This document shows, piece by piece, positions 34,787 through 43,369 of a DNA stretch of 48,557 bases. Origin of the DNA: Allobosea caraganae (lineage in GTDB: Bacteria > Pseudomonadota > Alphaproteobacteria > Rhizobiales > Beijerinckiaceae); NCBI RefSeq assembly GCF_003351345.1, contig NZ_QQTO01000041.1:1-48557 (forward strand), in the 5' to 3' direction. Numbering within the stretch: the first letter of the stretch is position 1; each line of letters begins with the position of its first letter. Made by a program: the position numbers and the translations under genes. The notes beneath the pieces were generated by a model, which was not told where the DNA came from, searched no databases, and worked only from the letters and a program-made list of their open reading frames with translations.

Positions 34787-35515
34787 CTATGCCGGCAGGA
34801 CGACCACCTTCGTCTTGACCGGCGTCCGTGAGTACAGGTGCATCATGTCCTGGCTGAGGAGGCCGACACAGCCGCTTGTGATGCCCGAGCCGATCGTTTC
34901 GGGATCGCTGGAGGCGTAGATCGTGTAGAGCGTGTAAGCGCCGTTCTGATAGAGATAAAGCGTGCGGGCGCCGAGCGGGTTGTCGAGGCCGCCCGGCATG
35001 CCGCCGGCGTATTTGGCGGCCTCGGGCTGGCGCTTGATCATCTCCTTGGGCGGCGTCCAGGTCGCCCATTCGGCCTTGCGCCCGATATAAGCGTCACCGC
35101 TCCACAGGAACCCGTCGCGGCCGACATTGGCACCATAGCGGGTGGCGGATCCTTCGTCCTCAACCCGGTAAACGTAGTAATTGCTGGGATCGACGATGAT
35201 CGTGCCCGGCGCTTCCTTGGTCTCGTAGCGAACCGTCCGGCGGAAATATTTCGGATCGACCTTGGTGACATCGACCGCCGGGATCGGGAATTTCTCCTCG
35301 GGCACCGGCCCGTAGACCTTCTCCGCCTCGGCAAGGCTCATGCCGTCGGACGTCACGCAACCGCCTAGCCCCAGCGCGCCGAGACCGACGGCGGAGCCGA
35401 CCAGAAACGACCGGCGATTGAGAAGCCCCGACCGACGCTCGAGCTGAGCGATCTCGCCCATCTTGCCGGCATCGGCATTCGCACCGTCCATGATCATGAT
35501 GTGGCAGTTTCCCAT
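34787..35515 (-). CDS. L,D-transpeptidase-fold (YkuD) lipoprotein lacking catalytic His
   Basis: 242 aa. A twin-arginine motif (NRRSFLVGSAVG) leads to a lipobox LGGC (Cys53), so a Tat-exported lipoprotein is expected. The YkuD domain follows (TIIVDPSNYYVYRVEDEG, YIGRKAEWATWTPPKEMI, GGLDNPLGARTLYLY). The usual HGTNEP...SGCIR core reads YASSDP...SGCVG: the catalytic Cys is kept (C216), but the His 16 residues before it is Tyr (Y200) and the Arg after it is Gly (G218). Cross-linking activity is doubtful; it may bind peptidoglycan instead. The start is one of several Met within the first 19 residues. The gene stands alone, flanked by remnants and repeats. Confidence 0.87.
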   Translation of the reverse strand: MGNCHIMIMDGANADAGKMGEIAQLERRSGLLNRRSFLVGSAVGLGALGLGGCVTSDGMSLAEAEKVYGPVPEEKFPIPAVDVTKVDPKYFRRTVRYETKEAPGTIIVDPSNYYVYRVEDEGSATRYGANVGRDGFLWSGDAYIGRKAEWATWTPPKEMIKRQPEAAKYAGGMPGGLDNPLGARTLYLYQNGAYTLYTIYASSDPETIGSGITSGCVGLLSQDMMHLYSRTPVKTKVVVLPA

Positions 35516-35817
35516 GTCTTGTTGCCCGACGAGAGTATACCGACATACACCCGCTCAATGTCTTACTGAGCTGAGATTGCCGTCGCACGGCTCGGCTGGC
35601 AAGCTCGGACCTTCGCTGCGCGAGGCTTGCCATACACCAAAGCCGGTAACGTCCACGCGGTCTCGCAGTCCCACTCGCGCTGGCTTCGACCAGGACATGC
35701 AGGTCGCGGCATCGCTCGGTCAGCGGTGTCTCGGCTCATTCGCCCGGCAGAATCGGGCTCACGCCTTCCCCGAAAACTCCGGAGAATCAGGCTCGACGCG
35801 CTGCATGGGAGGGATCG

Positions 35818-35922
35818 CTAGATCGCCGTGCGTCCTATCGGACGCACAGTGGCGATCTAGACTTTTGTTATTGCATCGGATTTTTTCGAAAACCGGATTC
35901 CACTTTTCGGTCCGATGCTCTA
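35818..35922. repeat. 105-bp double-hairpin element, copy 2
   Basis: Same structure as the copy at 25503, with a few substitutions (for example CAGTGGCGATC in place of AAGTGGCGATC). Exactly 105 bp from CTAGATCG to CTCTA. Confidence 0.9.
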
Positions 35923-36131
35923 AAACTGGCTGGCGGCGGCGGAAGATCGTCCCGAGTCGCTCTCTCCCCGGCGGTCAGCAACTCCCGTCCTCAGACGCGC
36001 GTCGACAAAGGTGGCCGACAGCGCGACGAGGGTCTTGCCATCTTTGGCCAGGCTGTGTGGAGAGTGCCGATCGCGAGGGCGAGGCGGCTTCGGCCAGTGC
36101 AGCCTCGCGACCGTGACGGCATTGCTGCTCG

Positions 36132-36236
36132 CTAGATCGCCGTGCGTCCTATCGGACGCAAAGTGGCGATCTAGGCTTTTGTTATTGCATCGGATTGTTC
36201 CGAAAACCGGATTCCACTTTTCGGTCCGATGCTCTA
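36132..36236. repeat. 105-bp double-hairpin element, copy 3
   Basis: Nearly identical to the copies at 35818 and 41951 and in the same orientation as all other copies. 105 bp is 35 codons, and both a plus and a minus frame are open through it. Confidence 0.9.
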
Positions 36237-36529
36237 CGGCGAGCGTCGCGCTCGGGTCGACATCGCTGAAGTTAACTGGAAGCGCCCGCGGCACCATTGT
36301 CGGAAAACGCGCCAGGATATCAAAATCGCACCATAAAACTCGCCGACCTAAATCGAAACATTGCCTTTCCTTGAAGTTCATATCAGAAATACGCACCATG
36401 ACCTTTGAACAACCTATAGTAAATTACACAGTAATCCTTTGCCTGAATAAATTTATACGGCAACGCTGAGACGCTCATCGATGGATCGATCGCATCGATA
36501 AAACGGAAAGCTTAAAGACAAAAATACAC

Positions 36530-38308
36530 ATGCCAATCGACGACAAGACGAAGCGAGAGGTCCTAGAGTGGCTTCTATCCCAACCGACATTGCGGCTATC
36601 GAAACGCAACAAGCAATTTCTTCGCTTCGTTGCAGAGGAATCCATCGCCGGAAGGGGGAATAGGATAAAGGCCTATACGATCGCGGTTGAAGTTTTCGGG
36701 CGATCCCCCGACTTCGACGGCGGTCTCGACCCTGTCGTACGAATAGAAGCGGGGAGGCTGCGTCTCGGCTTGGCGCAGTACTATGCGAACGAGGGACGAT
36801 TGGACCCCATTCGCATCGCGGTCCCTCCCGGTGGCTACGAGCCCATGTTCGAGGTCATGAGTGGCTCAGTGCTGGAGGCGATGGCCGGAGATCGCGTCAG
36901 CCCGCCTGCCGGCCAGCCGAGCCGTAACACTCAACTCAGCGGCGCGCATGTCGTTGCTTCTCAGGCCCCGGCCTCCAGAGACAAGACTGTGTTCGTACGA
37001 GCCACGCTCGGATTCATCCATTTGCGAACGCTATGGAAGATCGTGCCAATTGGTGCGCTGGCTCTGGCCGCCGCCGCCTACTTTTGGGCGCCATGGCAAC
37101 GCGACGGCGCGACGGAAACGCCGACAGCTGTGGTGCTCCGCGCTGTTCCCGTGACATCGGACGTTCCCACGTTGGCGCTGGCGAGAACGTTGTCGGAGGC
37201 CTTGCCCGCGTCTCTTGCCCGTTTTGGCGGGCTATCCGTCGTCGCGCCCATGGGCGACCAGAGCAGCGAAGATGTCGTCGCCAAGGTTACCGGGCAGGCC
37301 TCCCCGTCCCGGAAGATCTATGTCGTTACCATGCTCGTCACGATCGACGACTTGGTAACTCGCGCGAGCTGGCAGGTTTTCAATGGGCGCGACCAGGCCC
37401 TTCTATGGTCCGGCGCATCGGAGACAAGGGCGGGCCATGGGAGATCGGCAGCGCCGGAGGACGCGATAGCGGAAAAGATCGCCGCGGCCATAGCCTCCCG
37501 GGGAGCTCTGATACCATCGCACGAGCGCAAGACCATCGTGGGGAATCCGACTCCTGGCTACGCGTGCATAGCGCGAGCAAGAGACCTGTTCGTCCTCGAT
37601 GACGCCATTCGGAAAGTTCTGATCGATTGCCTGGAGCGGACGGTTGCGCAGAATCCCGAGCATGGCGAGGCATGGGGTTGGCTGGCCTATGCCTATGTCG
37701 ATGAGAGCCGCGTCCAAATCGCAGACTCCAATGCCTCGGCAGAAGCGTTGCGGCGCGCGGCTGCCGCCGTTGAGCGCGCCGAGCGCTATGCTCCATATCT
37801 GGCCACGACCTACCAATTTGCGTCCACCGTCGCGTTTCAGCAGGGCGACATCGAGAAATTCGAGCGCACGGCCAAAAGGGCCATCGAGCTCAACCCCAGC
37901 GATCCCAGCCTTCGGATTACCTATGGCAACAGACTGGAAGCCATAGGCCGCTATGATGAGGGTGTCGCGATCCTGAAGGAGGCCGTTGCATCGCGCCCGA
38001 CACCGGTGGCGACGGATTATTTTGTGCTCGTCCTGGATCTCTATCGGCGGCAGCAATACCGCGAAGCCGTTGCCATGCTGGAGCGGCATCCGGCCCCCAA
38101 TTTATATCATTATTGGCTTATGATGGCGGCCGCGCAGAGCCATCTCGGCAACACGGCCGCTGCCTCGAATGCAGTGAAGCGCCTCCTGGAGATCCGCCCG
38201 AATTACGGCAGCCTCATGCGCAAGGATTTCCAGTATCGCCGCTTTGAACAGGCGCGCATCGACGATTTCGCCGCCGCCCTGAAAAAAGCCGGGCTGGCCG
38301 TCGACTAA
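36530..38308 (+). CDS. Membrane-anchored DNA-binding-like protein with TPR region
   Basis: 592 aa. The N-terminal part (about 20-110: SKRNKQFLRFVAEES, IKAYTIAVEVFGRSPDFD, DPVVRIEAGRLRLGLAQYYA, IAVPPGGYEPMF) is a block found in many rhizobial proteins, joined to TPR or adenylate-cyclase-like parts. One membrane helix (about 170-188) follows. The outer part has a TolB-like segment (VPTLALARTLSEALPASLAR) and TPR-like repeats to the end (AERYAPYLAT, FERTAKRAIELNPSDPSLRI, YDEGVAILKEAVASRP). The plan recalls CadC-type membrane regulators, but DNA binding is inference. The ATG start has no clear ribosome site; the upstream region is AT-rich. Codon bias is weaker than in the metabolic operons, which suggests accessory origin. 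Confidence 0.78.
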   Translation: MPIDDKTKREVLEWLLSQPTLRLSKRNKQFLRFVAEESIAGRGNRIKAYTIAVEVFGRSPDFDGGLDPVVRIEAGRLRLGLAQYYANEGRLDPIRIAVPPGGYEPMFEVMSGSVLEAMAGDRVSPPAGQPSRNTQLSGAHVVASQAPASRDKTVFVRATLGFIHLRTLWKIVPIGALALAAAAYFWAPWQRDGATETPTAVVLRAVPVTSDVPTLALARTLSEALPASLARFGGLSVVAPMGDQSSEDVVAKVTGQASPSRKIYVVTMLVTIDDLVTRASWQVFNGRDQALLWSGASETRAGHGRSAAPEDAIAEKIAAAIASRGALIPSHERKTIVGNPTPGYACIARARDLFVLDDAIRKVLIDCLERTVAQNPEHGEAWGWLAYAYVDESRVQIADSNASAEALRRAAAAVERAERYAPYLATTYQFASTVAFQQGDIEKFERTAKRAIELNPSDPSLRITYGNRLEAIGRYDEGVAILKEAVASRPTPVATDYFVLVLDLYRRQQYREAVAMLERHPAPNLYHYWLMMAAAQSHLGNTAAASNAVKRLLEIRPNYGSLMRKDFQYRRFEQARIDDFAAALKKAGLAVD

Positions 38309-38384
38309 GCGTCTTGGCCGAGCGCCGCACTCAGATGGCATCGGCCGATACAGCACGCATCCGCAGCGTCTGCACACAATGTCG

Positions 38385-38439
38385 CTAGAGCGGGATGCCG
38401 TCCGAAAACCGGTGCCCACTTTTCGGCATCATCCTCTAG
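38385..38439. repeat. REP-like palindromic element (short type)
   Basis: CTAGAG...CTCTAG ends enclose TCCGAAAACCGG and CACTTTTCGG. It is a relative of the element at 1286. It lies 77 bp after the TPR gene stop and could serve as its 3' hairpin. Confidence 0.75.
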
Positions 38440-39091
38440 CGCCAATAGTACCCCTGCCCTAGCGACCGGGAGCTGCCTATTGGCCGCTCCGCAAAGAGTG
38501 TGACCGCGAGGCAGCGCGGGCCGTTCAGAGCGACTGGAAGCCGCGCCTTCGCGACAACGGTCACGGGGGTCGCCAGCATCGCCGCCAACCGAGCAGCAAC
38601 GCCATACCGCAAGAACGGCTCAGGAAGACAGAGCGCTTCGAGGCGCACCAACGTGACCGGACGTGGAATTCATCTGCTCGTCTGACTCCCCGATTGCGCG
38701 AGCAACGCCTGTTACATGGCCGCGTGCGGCCGGTGCCATCCGCATCGGAAGAGCTTTTCGCACCAGAACGCCTCTGACCCATGCCTGATCAGCTCGTTCG
38801 ACGCGCCGTATTACGTATCAACGCAACGGCCCTTCGAAGACGAAACCGTATCTAACGGTAAAATACATACCGTTGCGTTCTGTCGAACGACCGTACGGCA
38901 GCGTACCTGATTTTCGTCAACGAAGAGAATTGATGTATCCAAATCACAGATTCATTTTGAATACGTCTCAATTATTGTCGATAAATAGCGGATCTACTTT
39001 CCAGTATCGAGCAGAGACGATCAATTATCTACATCAAATACCTAGATTTTACTGTATTTCACACGTCGAATCGAAGAGGTGATGCGCAACG
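38440..39091. other. Gene-free stretch before an AraC regulator
   Basis: About 650 bp without a supportable gene. GC content falls sharply after about 38840. It includes the inverted repeat at 38854 and presumably the promoter of the AraC gene at 39092. Confidence 0.5.
38854..38874. promoter_or_regulatory. Perfect inverted repeat, operator candidate
   Basis: AACGGTA-N7-TACCGTT, a 21-bp dyad with 7-bp perfect arms in AT-rich DNA. The arm sequence and spacing resemble TetR-family operators, yet no TetR gene lies in the window. It is 218 bp upstream of the AraC gene. Confidence 0.4.
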
Positions 39092-39997
39092 ATGTCGCAC
39101 GGTCAGGAATTCGCGAGAACTTCGGAAGGCGGCATGGCCGCCAGGAGAAAGGCGCACGCCGCTATCGCGCCCGAACCAGTCGTGCCTTTGGCCACTGACA
39201 AAGCACTGATTCAGGCTCAGCTGGAGCTTTACCAGCATGATGATTGCCACGCGTTGTTCGGGATATGCGAAGGGTCCCTGCTTCATCGCGTGAATGGAAA
39301 AATCTTCAAATACGCAGCAGGGACCTGGTTCGCTCTGCAGCCTGGCCAAAGCTTCGATATCGATCCCATATTTGCGTGGAGCGGTTGGCTGATCGTATTT
39401 CGCAGCGACGCGCTGGCCGCCAATCGGGACAGTCGCGTCATCGACGAGATCAAGGCCAGCATCGCGCTGGTCGATATCAGCGGCAACGTGCGTCTGGAAT
39501 CTGACGACCATCGCGCATGCTCGGCCAGCGTAAATCAGATGGTTCTCGACGCCGATTCCGTGAACGATAGGTTTCATCGGGCGGCTTTGTTGAAAAGCCA
39601 GCTGCAGACCGTCCTGTTTCGGTTTGCAAAGGCCAGCCGCGCGTGCCTTCCGTCGATCGGCCAGCCCGAGCATATTGTTCGGCTTGATCGCTTCAAGCGC
39701 GTTGTAGAGCAGGATTTTCGGCGCCTACATACGGTCGGCGCTTATGCAAAGCTTCTCGGCTACTCGGAGAAGACTTTAGCGCGCTCCACGCTGGAGGCCT
39801 GCGGATTATCGCCAAAGACAATCCTAAGGAAGCGCATTGCGACAGAAGCCAGACGTCTTCTTCTTCATAGCGCGCAGAGCGTATCAGCAATAGGCCATGA
39901 TCTCGGCTTCGCCGAGCCGAGCGGGTTCGTTAAATTCTTCAAACGAGAGACGGCCTTAACACCGGCCGAATTCAGAAGAAGCTATAGATCGTGGTAG
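39092..39997 (+). CDS. AraC family transcriptional regulator
   Basis: 301 aa. The cupin-like N-terminal half (CHALFGICEGSLLHRVNGKI, GTWFALQPGQSFDI) is followed by a linker and an AraC DNA-binding domain (LHTVGAYAKLLGYSEKTLAR, ILRKRIATEARRLLLHS, IGHDLGFAEPSGFVKFFKRE, TPAEFRRSY). Both helix-turn-helix motifs are complete. GAGGTG lies 11 nt before the ATG. Target genes are not evident; the neighbours are other regulators. Confidence 0.9.
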   Translation: MSHGQEFARTSEGGMAARRKAHAAIAPEPVVPLATDKALIQAQLELYQHDDCHALFGICEGSLLHRVNGKIFKYAAGTWFALQPGQSFDIDPIFAWSGWLIVFRSDALAANRDSRVIDEIKASIALVDISGNVRLESDDHRACSASVNQMVLDADSVNDRFHRAALLKSQLQTVLFRFAKASRACLPSIGQPEHIVRLDRFKRVVEQDFRRLHTVGAYAKLLGYSEKTLARSTLEACGLSPKTILRKRIATEARRLLLHSAQSVSAIGHDLGFAEPSGFVKFFKRETALTPAEFRRSYRSW

Positions 39998-40066
39998 CAC
40001 ACTGGCAAACGTAGCGGCATTTGGCTCATATACGACTAAACTTGTCGTTCGAATTAGGAATACGTC

Positions 40067-40552
40067 ATGAACGAACGATCCCTGAAGGCGATATTATCCG
40101 ATTCAGCTGCATACCTCGAATCGGCGGAGGCTTCGGAATACGGCGCCGAAGGTCATGCAGGAAAAAATCAAGCACCGAAAAGCACTATTTCGGATCTCGC
40201 GCGCGATTTCGGCGTCACATTCCGTGCGCTACGCTTCTATGAATCCCGTGGTCTTCTGTCACCGACCCGAGATGGAGTGCAGCGAATTTACTCGCCTGCC
40301 GATCGGGCTCGACTTGCACTGATCTTGAAGGGCAAACAGCTCGGCTTCACCCTCAATGAGATTTACGCCATGGTGGCAGAAGAGAAACTCGCCGACACGA
40401 GAGCCGATCGGAATGCGGCAACCTTGGCCGGACTTCACTTGACGCACAGGCAGATCGCCGAACAGCTTGAACTGCTGCGCAACCAGCAAAGGGACGTTGC
40501 CGTCGCGATTGCCGAGCTCGAGGTCGCTTTTCAGCGCGTTCGCGCGGGTTGA
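40067..40552 (+). CDS. MerR family transcriptional regulator
   Basis: 161 aa. After a polar N-terminal extension of about 40 residues, the MerR winged helix is clear: ISDLARDFGVTFRALRFYES, RGLLSPTRDGVQRIYSPAD, and LILKGKQLGFTLNEIYAM. A coiled-coil dimer helix follows (ERL-like IAEQLELLRNQQRDVAVAIA). No metal-binding Cys is present, so it is not of the metal-sensing class. It is probably a metabolic or stress regulator. The extension may be an artefact if the true start is further in, but no better ribosome site is visible. Confidence 0.88.
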   Translation: MNERSLKAILSDSAAYLESAEASEYGAEGHAGKNQAPKSTISDLARDFGVTFRALRFYESRGLLSPTRDGVQRIYSPADRARLALILKGKQLGFTLNEIYAMVAEEKLADTRADRNAATLAGLHLTHRQIAEQLELLRNQQRDVAVAIAELEVAFQRVRAG

Positions 40553-40925
40553 ACCCCAAGTGCCGCCCAACGCGGGGGCGCAACCTGATCGCGGCGCCGC
40601 TCTATCGCTGGCTGAGCGACGAGCCAACGGGGTCTTCATGGCGGGACAGTTGACGGCGCAGTATCTTGACGAAGATGACGCGGCGGCTAAAGCTAAGCTT
40701 GGATATTCGAGCGTAAACGCGCGCTCGTCCCGCTACGGCACCCCCGATGAATCTCATCCGTTCGTGCCAGCCATGCCGGCACGCCTTTGATCCGCCCAGC
40801 CCCCGCCTGGATCTGCGCTGGTCGTCGGAATCGAACATGGGCCGCATATCTTCTGCTCTGATCGGATCGCGAGAGCTCAAAAAGGTATCGCAACTGCATC
40901 TTGCGTTGAGGGAGGACGAAGCACG
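40553..40925. other. Gap between MerR and AraC genes
   Basis: 373 bp. A 50-codon plus-strand frame (40638-40790) is open but has no ribosome site or known domain. The end contains GGAGGA, serving the AraC gene that follows. No repeat is seen. Confidence 0.4.
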
Positions 40926-41954
40926 ATGAGCTCCAGCTTGGATCTCGATGTCGATGATCTCATGAGCGCGCTCAGATCGAAGCCAATTCTGTCCGGAACG
41001 GAGGTATGGGACCCACTTGAGAAGGTAATCCTCTCTCCTCCTTCATATCGACTGATCGATATCGGCTTCGTCCTATGCCTGCAGAATTACCGCATGCTCC
41101 AGCCGTCGCGCAGCCGGCTGATGCGGCGTAACTGCGTGACCCTGCAATTTACCCAGTCCGGTGCGTACCGCCTTTACGGCAGCGGCCAGGTCAGGCAGGT
41201 CCGCTCCGGGTCCGTCCGGCTGAATGCGATGCCCGCTTCCGTTTCGGAATTCGCGGGGAACATGCACATGCGGGGGGCCAGCATCTTCATCGAGCGCGAA
41301 CTCTTGATCGACAGCTTCGGCCTGCGCCCCGATCTCTGGCCCGCGGAATATCGCGCCACCTTCGCCACGAAGGCGCCATCCCCGGTCTCGATAGAAATGC
41401 CGCTCACGCCGGAGATGTGGCTGATCCTCGATGCGATGATCGACTGCACCTTCAACGAGCCCATCCGAAACGTGTACCTGACGGCCAAGGCCATGGAGCT
41501 GCTATCCTTGACCGTCATGCTGTTCAACGGCTTGGCCCGTCCCAATGCGGTTGCCGGCCTGAGCCCGGCAGCCCGAGAGCAGCGACTGATCGAGGCCGCC
41601 GCCTTGATCTACCGTAGCGAACTCGGCCGACCTCCCTCGATCGAGGCGCTGAGCCGCCGCCTTGGGCTGAACCGGAACAAGTTGACGGATGGCTTCCGAT
41701 CCGCGTTCGGAACGACACCCGCCGAATACTCGCGGCAGATTCGCCTGGAATGGGCGGCGCGGCGTCTCTCCGAAGGACTGGATGTCGGCCAGGCGGCGGC
41801 TGAGGTGGGCTATGACAGCACCGCCGCATTTGGCCGCGCCTTCCAGCAGCGTTACAGCCGCACCCCATCGAGTCAAGCGCCGGCGGAACCCGTCGTTGCC
41901 GCAGGCTATCCAAGCCCGGGAGATGAGGCAGCCAGCTCGCATCTGGCAGGCTAG
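40926..41954 (+). CDS. AraC family transcriptional regulator
   Basis: 342 aa. The N-terminal ligand-binding-like region is followed by an AraC domain (about 225-320): PPSIEALSRRLGLNRNKLTD, FRSAFGTTPAEYSRQIRLEW, DVGQAAAEVGYDSTAAFGRA, RRYSRTPS-like FQQRYSRTPSS. A strong GGAGGA ribosome site precedes the ATG. The TAG stop at 41952-41954 belongs to the CTAG that opens the repeat at 41951; the last 20 or so residues (PVVAAGYPSPGDEAASSHLAG) are not domain-like, so the original C-terminus may have been altered by repeat insertion. Confidence 0.88.
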   Translation: MSSSLDLDVDDLMSALRSKPILSGTEVWDPLEKVILSPPSYRLIDIGFVLCLQNYRMLQPSRSRLMRRNCVTLQFTQSGAYRLYGSGQVRQVRSGSVRLNAMPASVSEFAGNMHMRGASIFIERELLIDSFGLRPDLWPAEYRATFATKAPSPVSIEMPLTPEMWLILDAMIDCTFNEPIRNVYLTAKAMELLSLTVMLFNGLARPNAVAGLSPAAREQRLIEAAALIYRSELGRPPSIEALSRRLGLNRNKLTDGFRSAFGTTPAEYSRQIRLEWAARRLSEGLDVGQAAAEVGYDSTAAFGRAFQQRYSRTPSSQAPAEPVVAAGYPSPGDEAASSHLAG

Positions 41955-42056
41955 ATCGCCGTGCGTCCTATCGGACGCAAAGTGGCGATCCAGGCTTTTG
42001 TTATTGCACCGGATTGTTCCGAAAACCGGATTCCACTTTTCGGTCCGATGCGCTAG
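41951..42056. repeat. 105-bp double-hairpin element, copy 4
   Basis: Same structure as at 25503. The first CTAG provides the stop codon of the AraC gene at 40926. Its end (CGCTAG) is shared with the start of the next element, so two elements are fused head to tail. Confidence 0.9.
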
Positions 42057-42122
42057 ATCGCCAAAAGTGAGAGCCCGGCCTACGCGAAAAGCCGATTTCC
42101 ACCTTTTCGCGCCATGCTCTAG
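42053..42122. repeat. 70-bp palindromic element of a second type
   Basis: CTAGATCGCCAAAAGTG opens it and GCCATGCTCTAG closes it, with inner arms CGCGAAAA and TTTTCGCG. It shares the CTAG ends with the 105-bp family but has a different core. Its terminal CTAG supplies the TAG stop of the minus-strand AraC gene that follows. Confidence 0.7.
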
Positions 42123-42964
42123 CCCCCTCTGCGAAACTCGGTCGGCGTCGCCCCCCAGACCTGCCGCATCATAGCGGTCATGTGGCTGTTGCTGGAGAAA
42201 CCGGTGGACATTGCGATCTGGCTCAGGGGTGTGTCGCTGCTGGCGATCAAACTCCGGGCGTGAGCGAGGCGGGACGAGATCACGTACTGATGCGGCGACT
42301 GCCCCGTGGTCTGCTTGAACGCCCGGGCGAAATGGCTGGGCGACAAATGCGCGATAGCCGCCAGCCGCTCCAGGGAGAGATGCTCGGACAAATGGCCCTG
42401 GATGAAGTCGTTCACACGCCTCCAGACGCCTGGAGGAAGCCCGCCATTGAACACGCGCGGCTGGTGGCCTTTCAGCGACGAGTAGTTTCGCAGCAGATAT
42501 GTCGAGAAAACCGTGACCAGAGCGTCGAGACTCTCTTCGCTACCGAGATCCGCATTCTCCACTTCCTGCCGCATCCGGCGGGCCAGGGCGTAGGCTTCAT
42601 CGTCGACGAAGCCGAGCTTGGGCGGATGAAGCTCGAACGTGTCCCGATCGAACTCCAACCCGGCCAGGCGTTCGAACCGCGTCCCATCCACGGCGACGAG
42701 CAGGTTCTGCTTCTCGACCACCCAGCGCGCGAACAGCTCGCTGTGCTGCGGAATGATCTCGAGCGATCCGACCGGGGCGAGGCCGATGGCCTTCTTGTCG
42801 CTGTTGAGCGCGACCTGGCGTTGCGGCTGGGCCGTGAACATGACCAGCACCATATGCGCCGGCGCGGTGAAATGAATTGCGTTCGGGCCTGTTCGCGTCC
42901 GGGCGACGGCACCGCCATCGCGCTCGAATTTCGGCCCCCACTCGTCCGGGATACCCCTCAGCAT
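42119..42964 (-). CDS. AraC family transcriptional regulator
   Basis: 281 aa from ATG at 42964; the frame is also open from TTG at 43075, but that N-terminus is Arg/Pro-rich and unconvincing. The N-terminal part (FTAPAHMVLVMFTAQPQRQV, LFARWVVEKQNLLVAV) precedes a well conserved AraC domain: SLERLAAIAHLSPSHFARAF, TGQSPHQYVISSRLAHARSL, LSQIAMSTGFSSNSHMTAMM, TPTEFRRGG. Stop codon TAG lies in the adjoining repeat. Convergent with the AraC gene at 40926. Confidence 0.88.
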   Translation of the reverse strand: MLRGIPDEWGPKFERDGGAVARTRTGPNAIHFTAPAHMVLVMFTAQPQRQVALNSDKKAIGLAPVGSLEIIPQHSELFARWVVEKQNLLVAVDGTRFERLAGLEFDRDTFELHPPKLGFVDDEAYALARRMRQEVENADLGSEESLDALVTVFSTYLLRNYSSLKGHQPRVFNGGLPPGVWRRVNDFIQGHLSEHLSLERLAAIAHLSPSHFARAFKQTTGQSPHQYVISSRLAHARSLIASSDTPLSQIAMSTGFSSNSHMTAMMRQVWGATPTEFRRGG

Positions 42965-43369
42965 CTCCCAAGCACCCTCGATTCTTGGAGGAAGCCGAAA
43001 CCCGACCCTCCGCCACCGCAATGGTGGCGCAGAGTCAGCGCACCGTGATCGGGGCGCGTGTCGCGGCTTGCTCAACTCTGTCCCTTACGAAATGCCTCCG
43101 CCGGAGCGGGAGGCCCCGCTACGCCAGGAGTCGCAGGTACTCAGGCACCAAGGCGCAACCGCCCGGCACGATGAAGCCGCGATCTGGAGGCAGGCTGAGG
43201 AAAGCACCAGTGTCGGGCCCTCTGCAGCCCCCGAAATCTACGCGCTGGGGGTACCGCACTTCAAGTTACATTGAGCTGTTCGGGTAGACAGCCTTTCACG
43301 GAAACGCGCTGTTTTGTCAGATTCGTGCGGTGCTCGCGAAAATGGTCCGCGACATGGCGGCGGATGGCG
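42965..43369. other. Gap between AraC and LysR genes
   Basis: About 405 bp. A plus-strand frame ending at 43274 (68 codons) has no recognisable domain. It should contain the promoter of the minus-strand AraC gene. No hairpin with T-run is seen after the LysR gene. Confidence 0.4.

Larger units (their letters stand above)
35516..36529. other. 1-kb gap with two 105-bp repeats
   Basis: No firm gene. It holds the repeats at 35818 and 36132. A minus-strand frame (36399 to 35920) is open through the second repeat and has protein-like stretches on both sides (ILARFPTMVPRALPVNFSDV, then DGKTLVALSATFVDARLRTG), so it may be a decayed or element-interrupted gene; no family recognised. Bases 36300-36529 are AT-rich and probably carry the promoter of the following gene. 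Confidence 0.45.

Noticed and set aside
35530..35550. GTATACCGACATAC near the L,D-transpeptidase-fold start as an operator
   Set aside because: The symmetry is limited to four bases per arm; too weak to claim.
40638..40790. 50-codon plus-strand frame between the MerR and AraC genes
   Set aside because: No ribosome site, domain or coupling to neighbours; not enough to call a gene.
25503..42056. The 105-bp direct repeats as a CRISPR array
   Set aside because: The copies are palindromic, far apart and irregularly spaced, with genes between them and no cas genes; they are dispersed repeat elements.
43068..43274. 68-codon plus-strand frame ending PHFKLH
   Set aside because: It overlaps the possible AraC leader, has no recognisable family and no good start signal.
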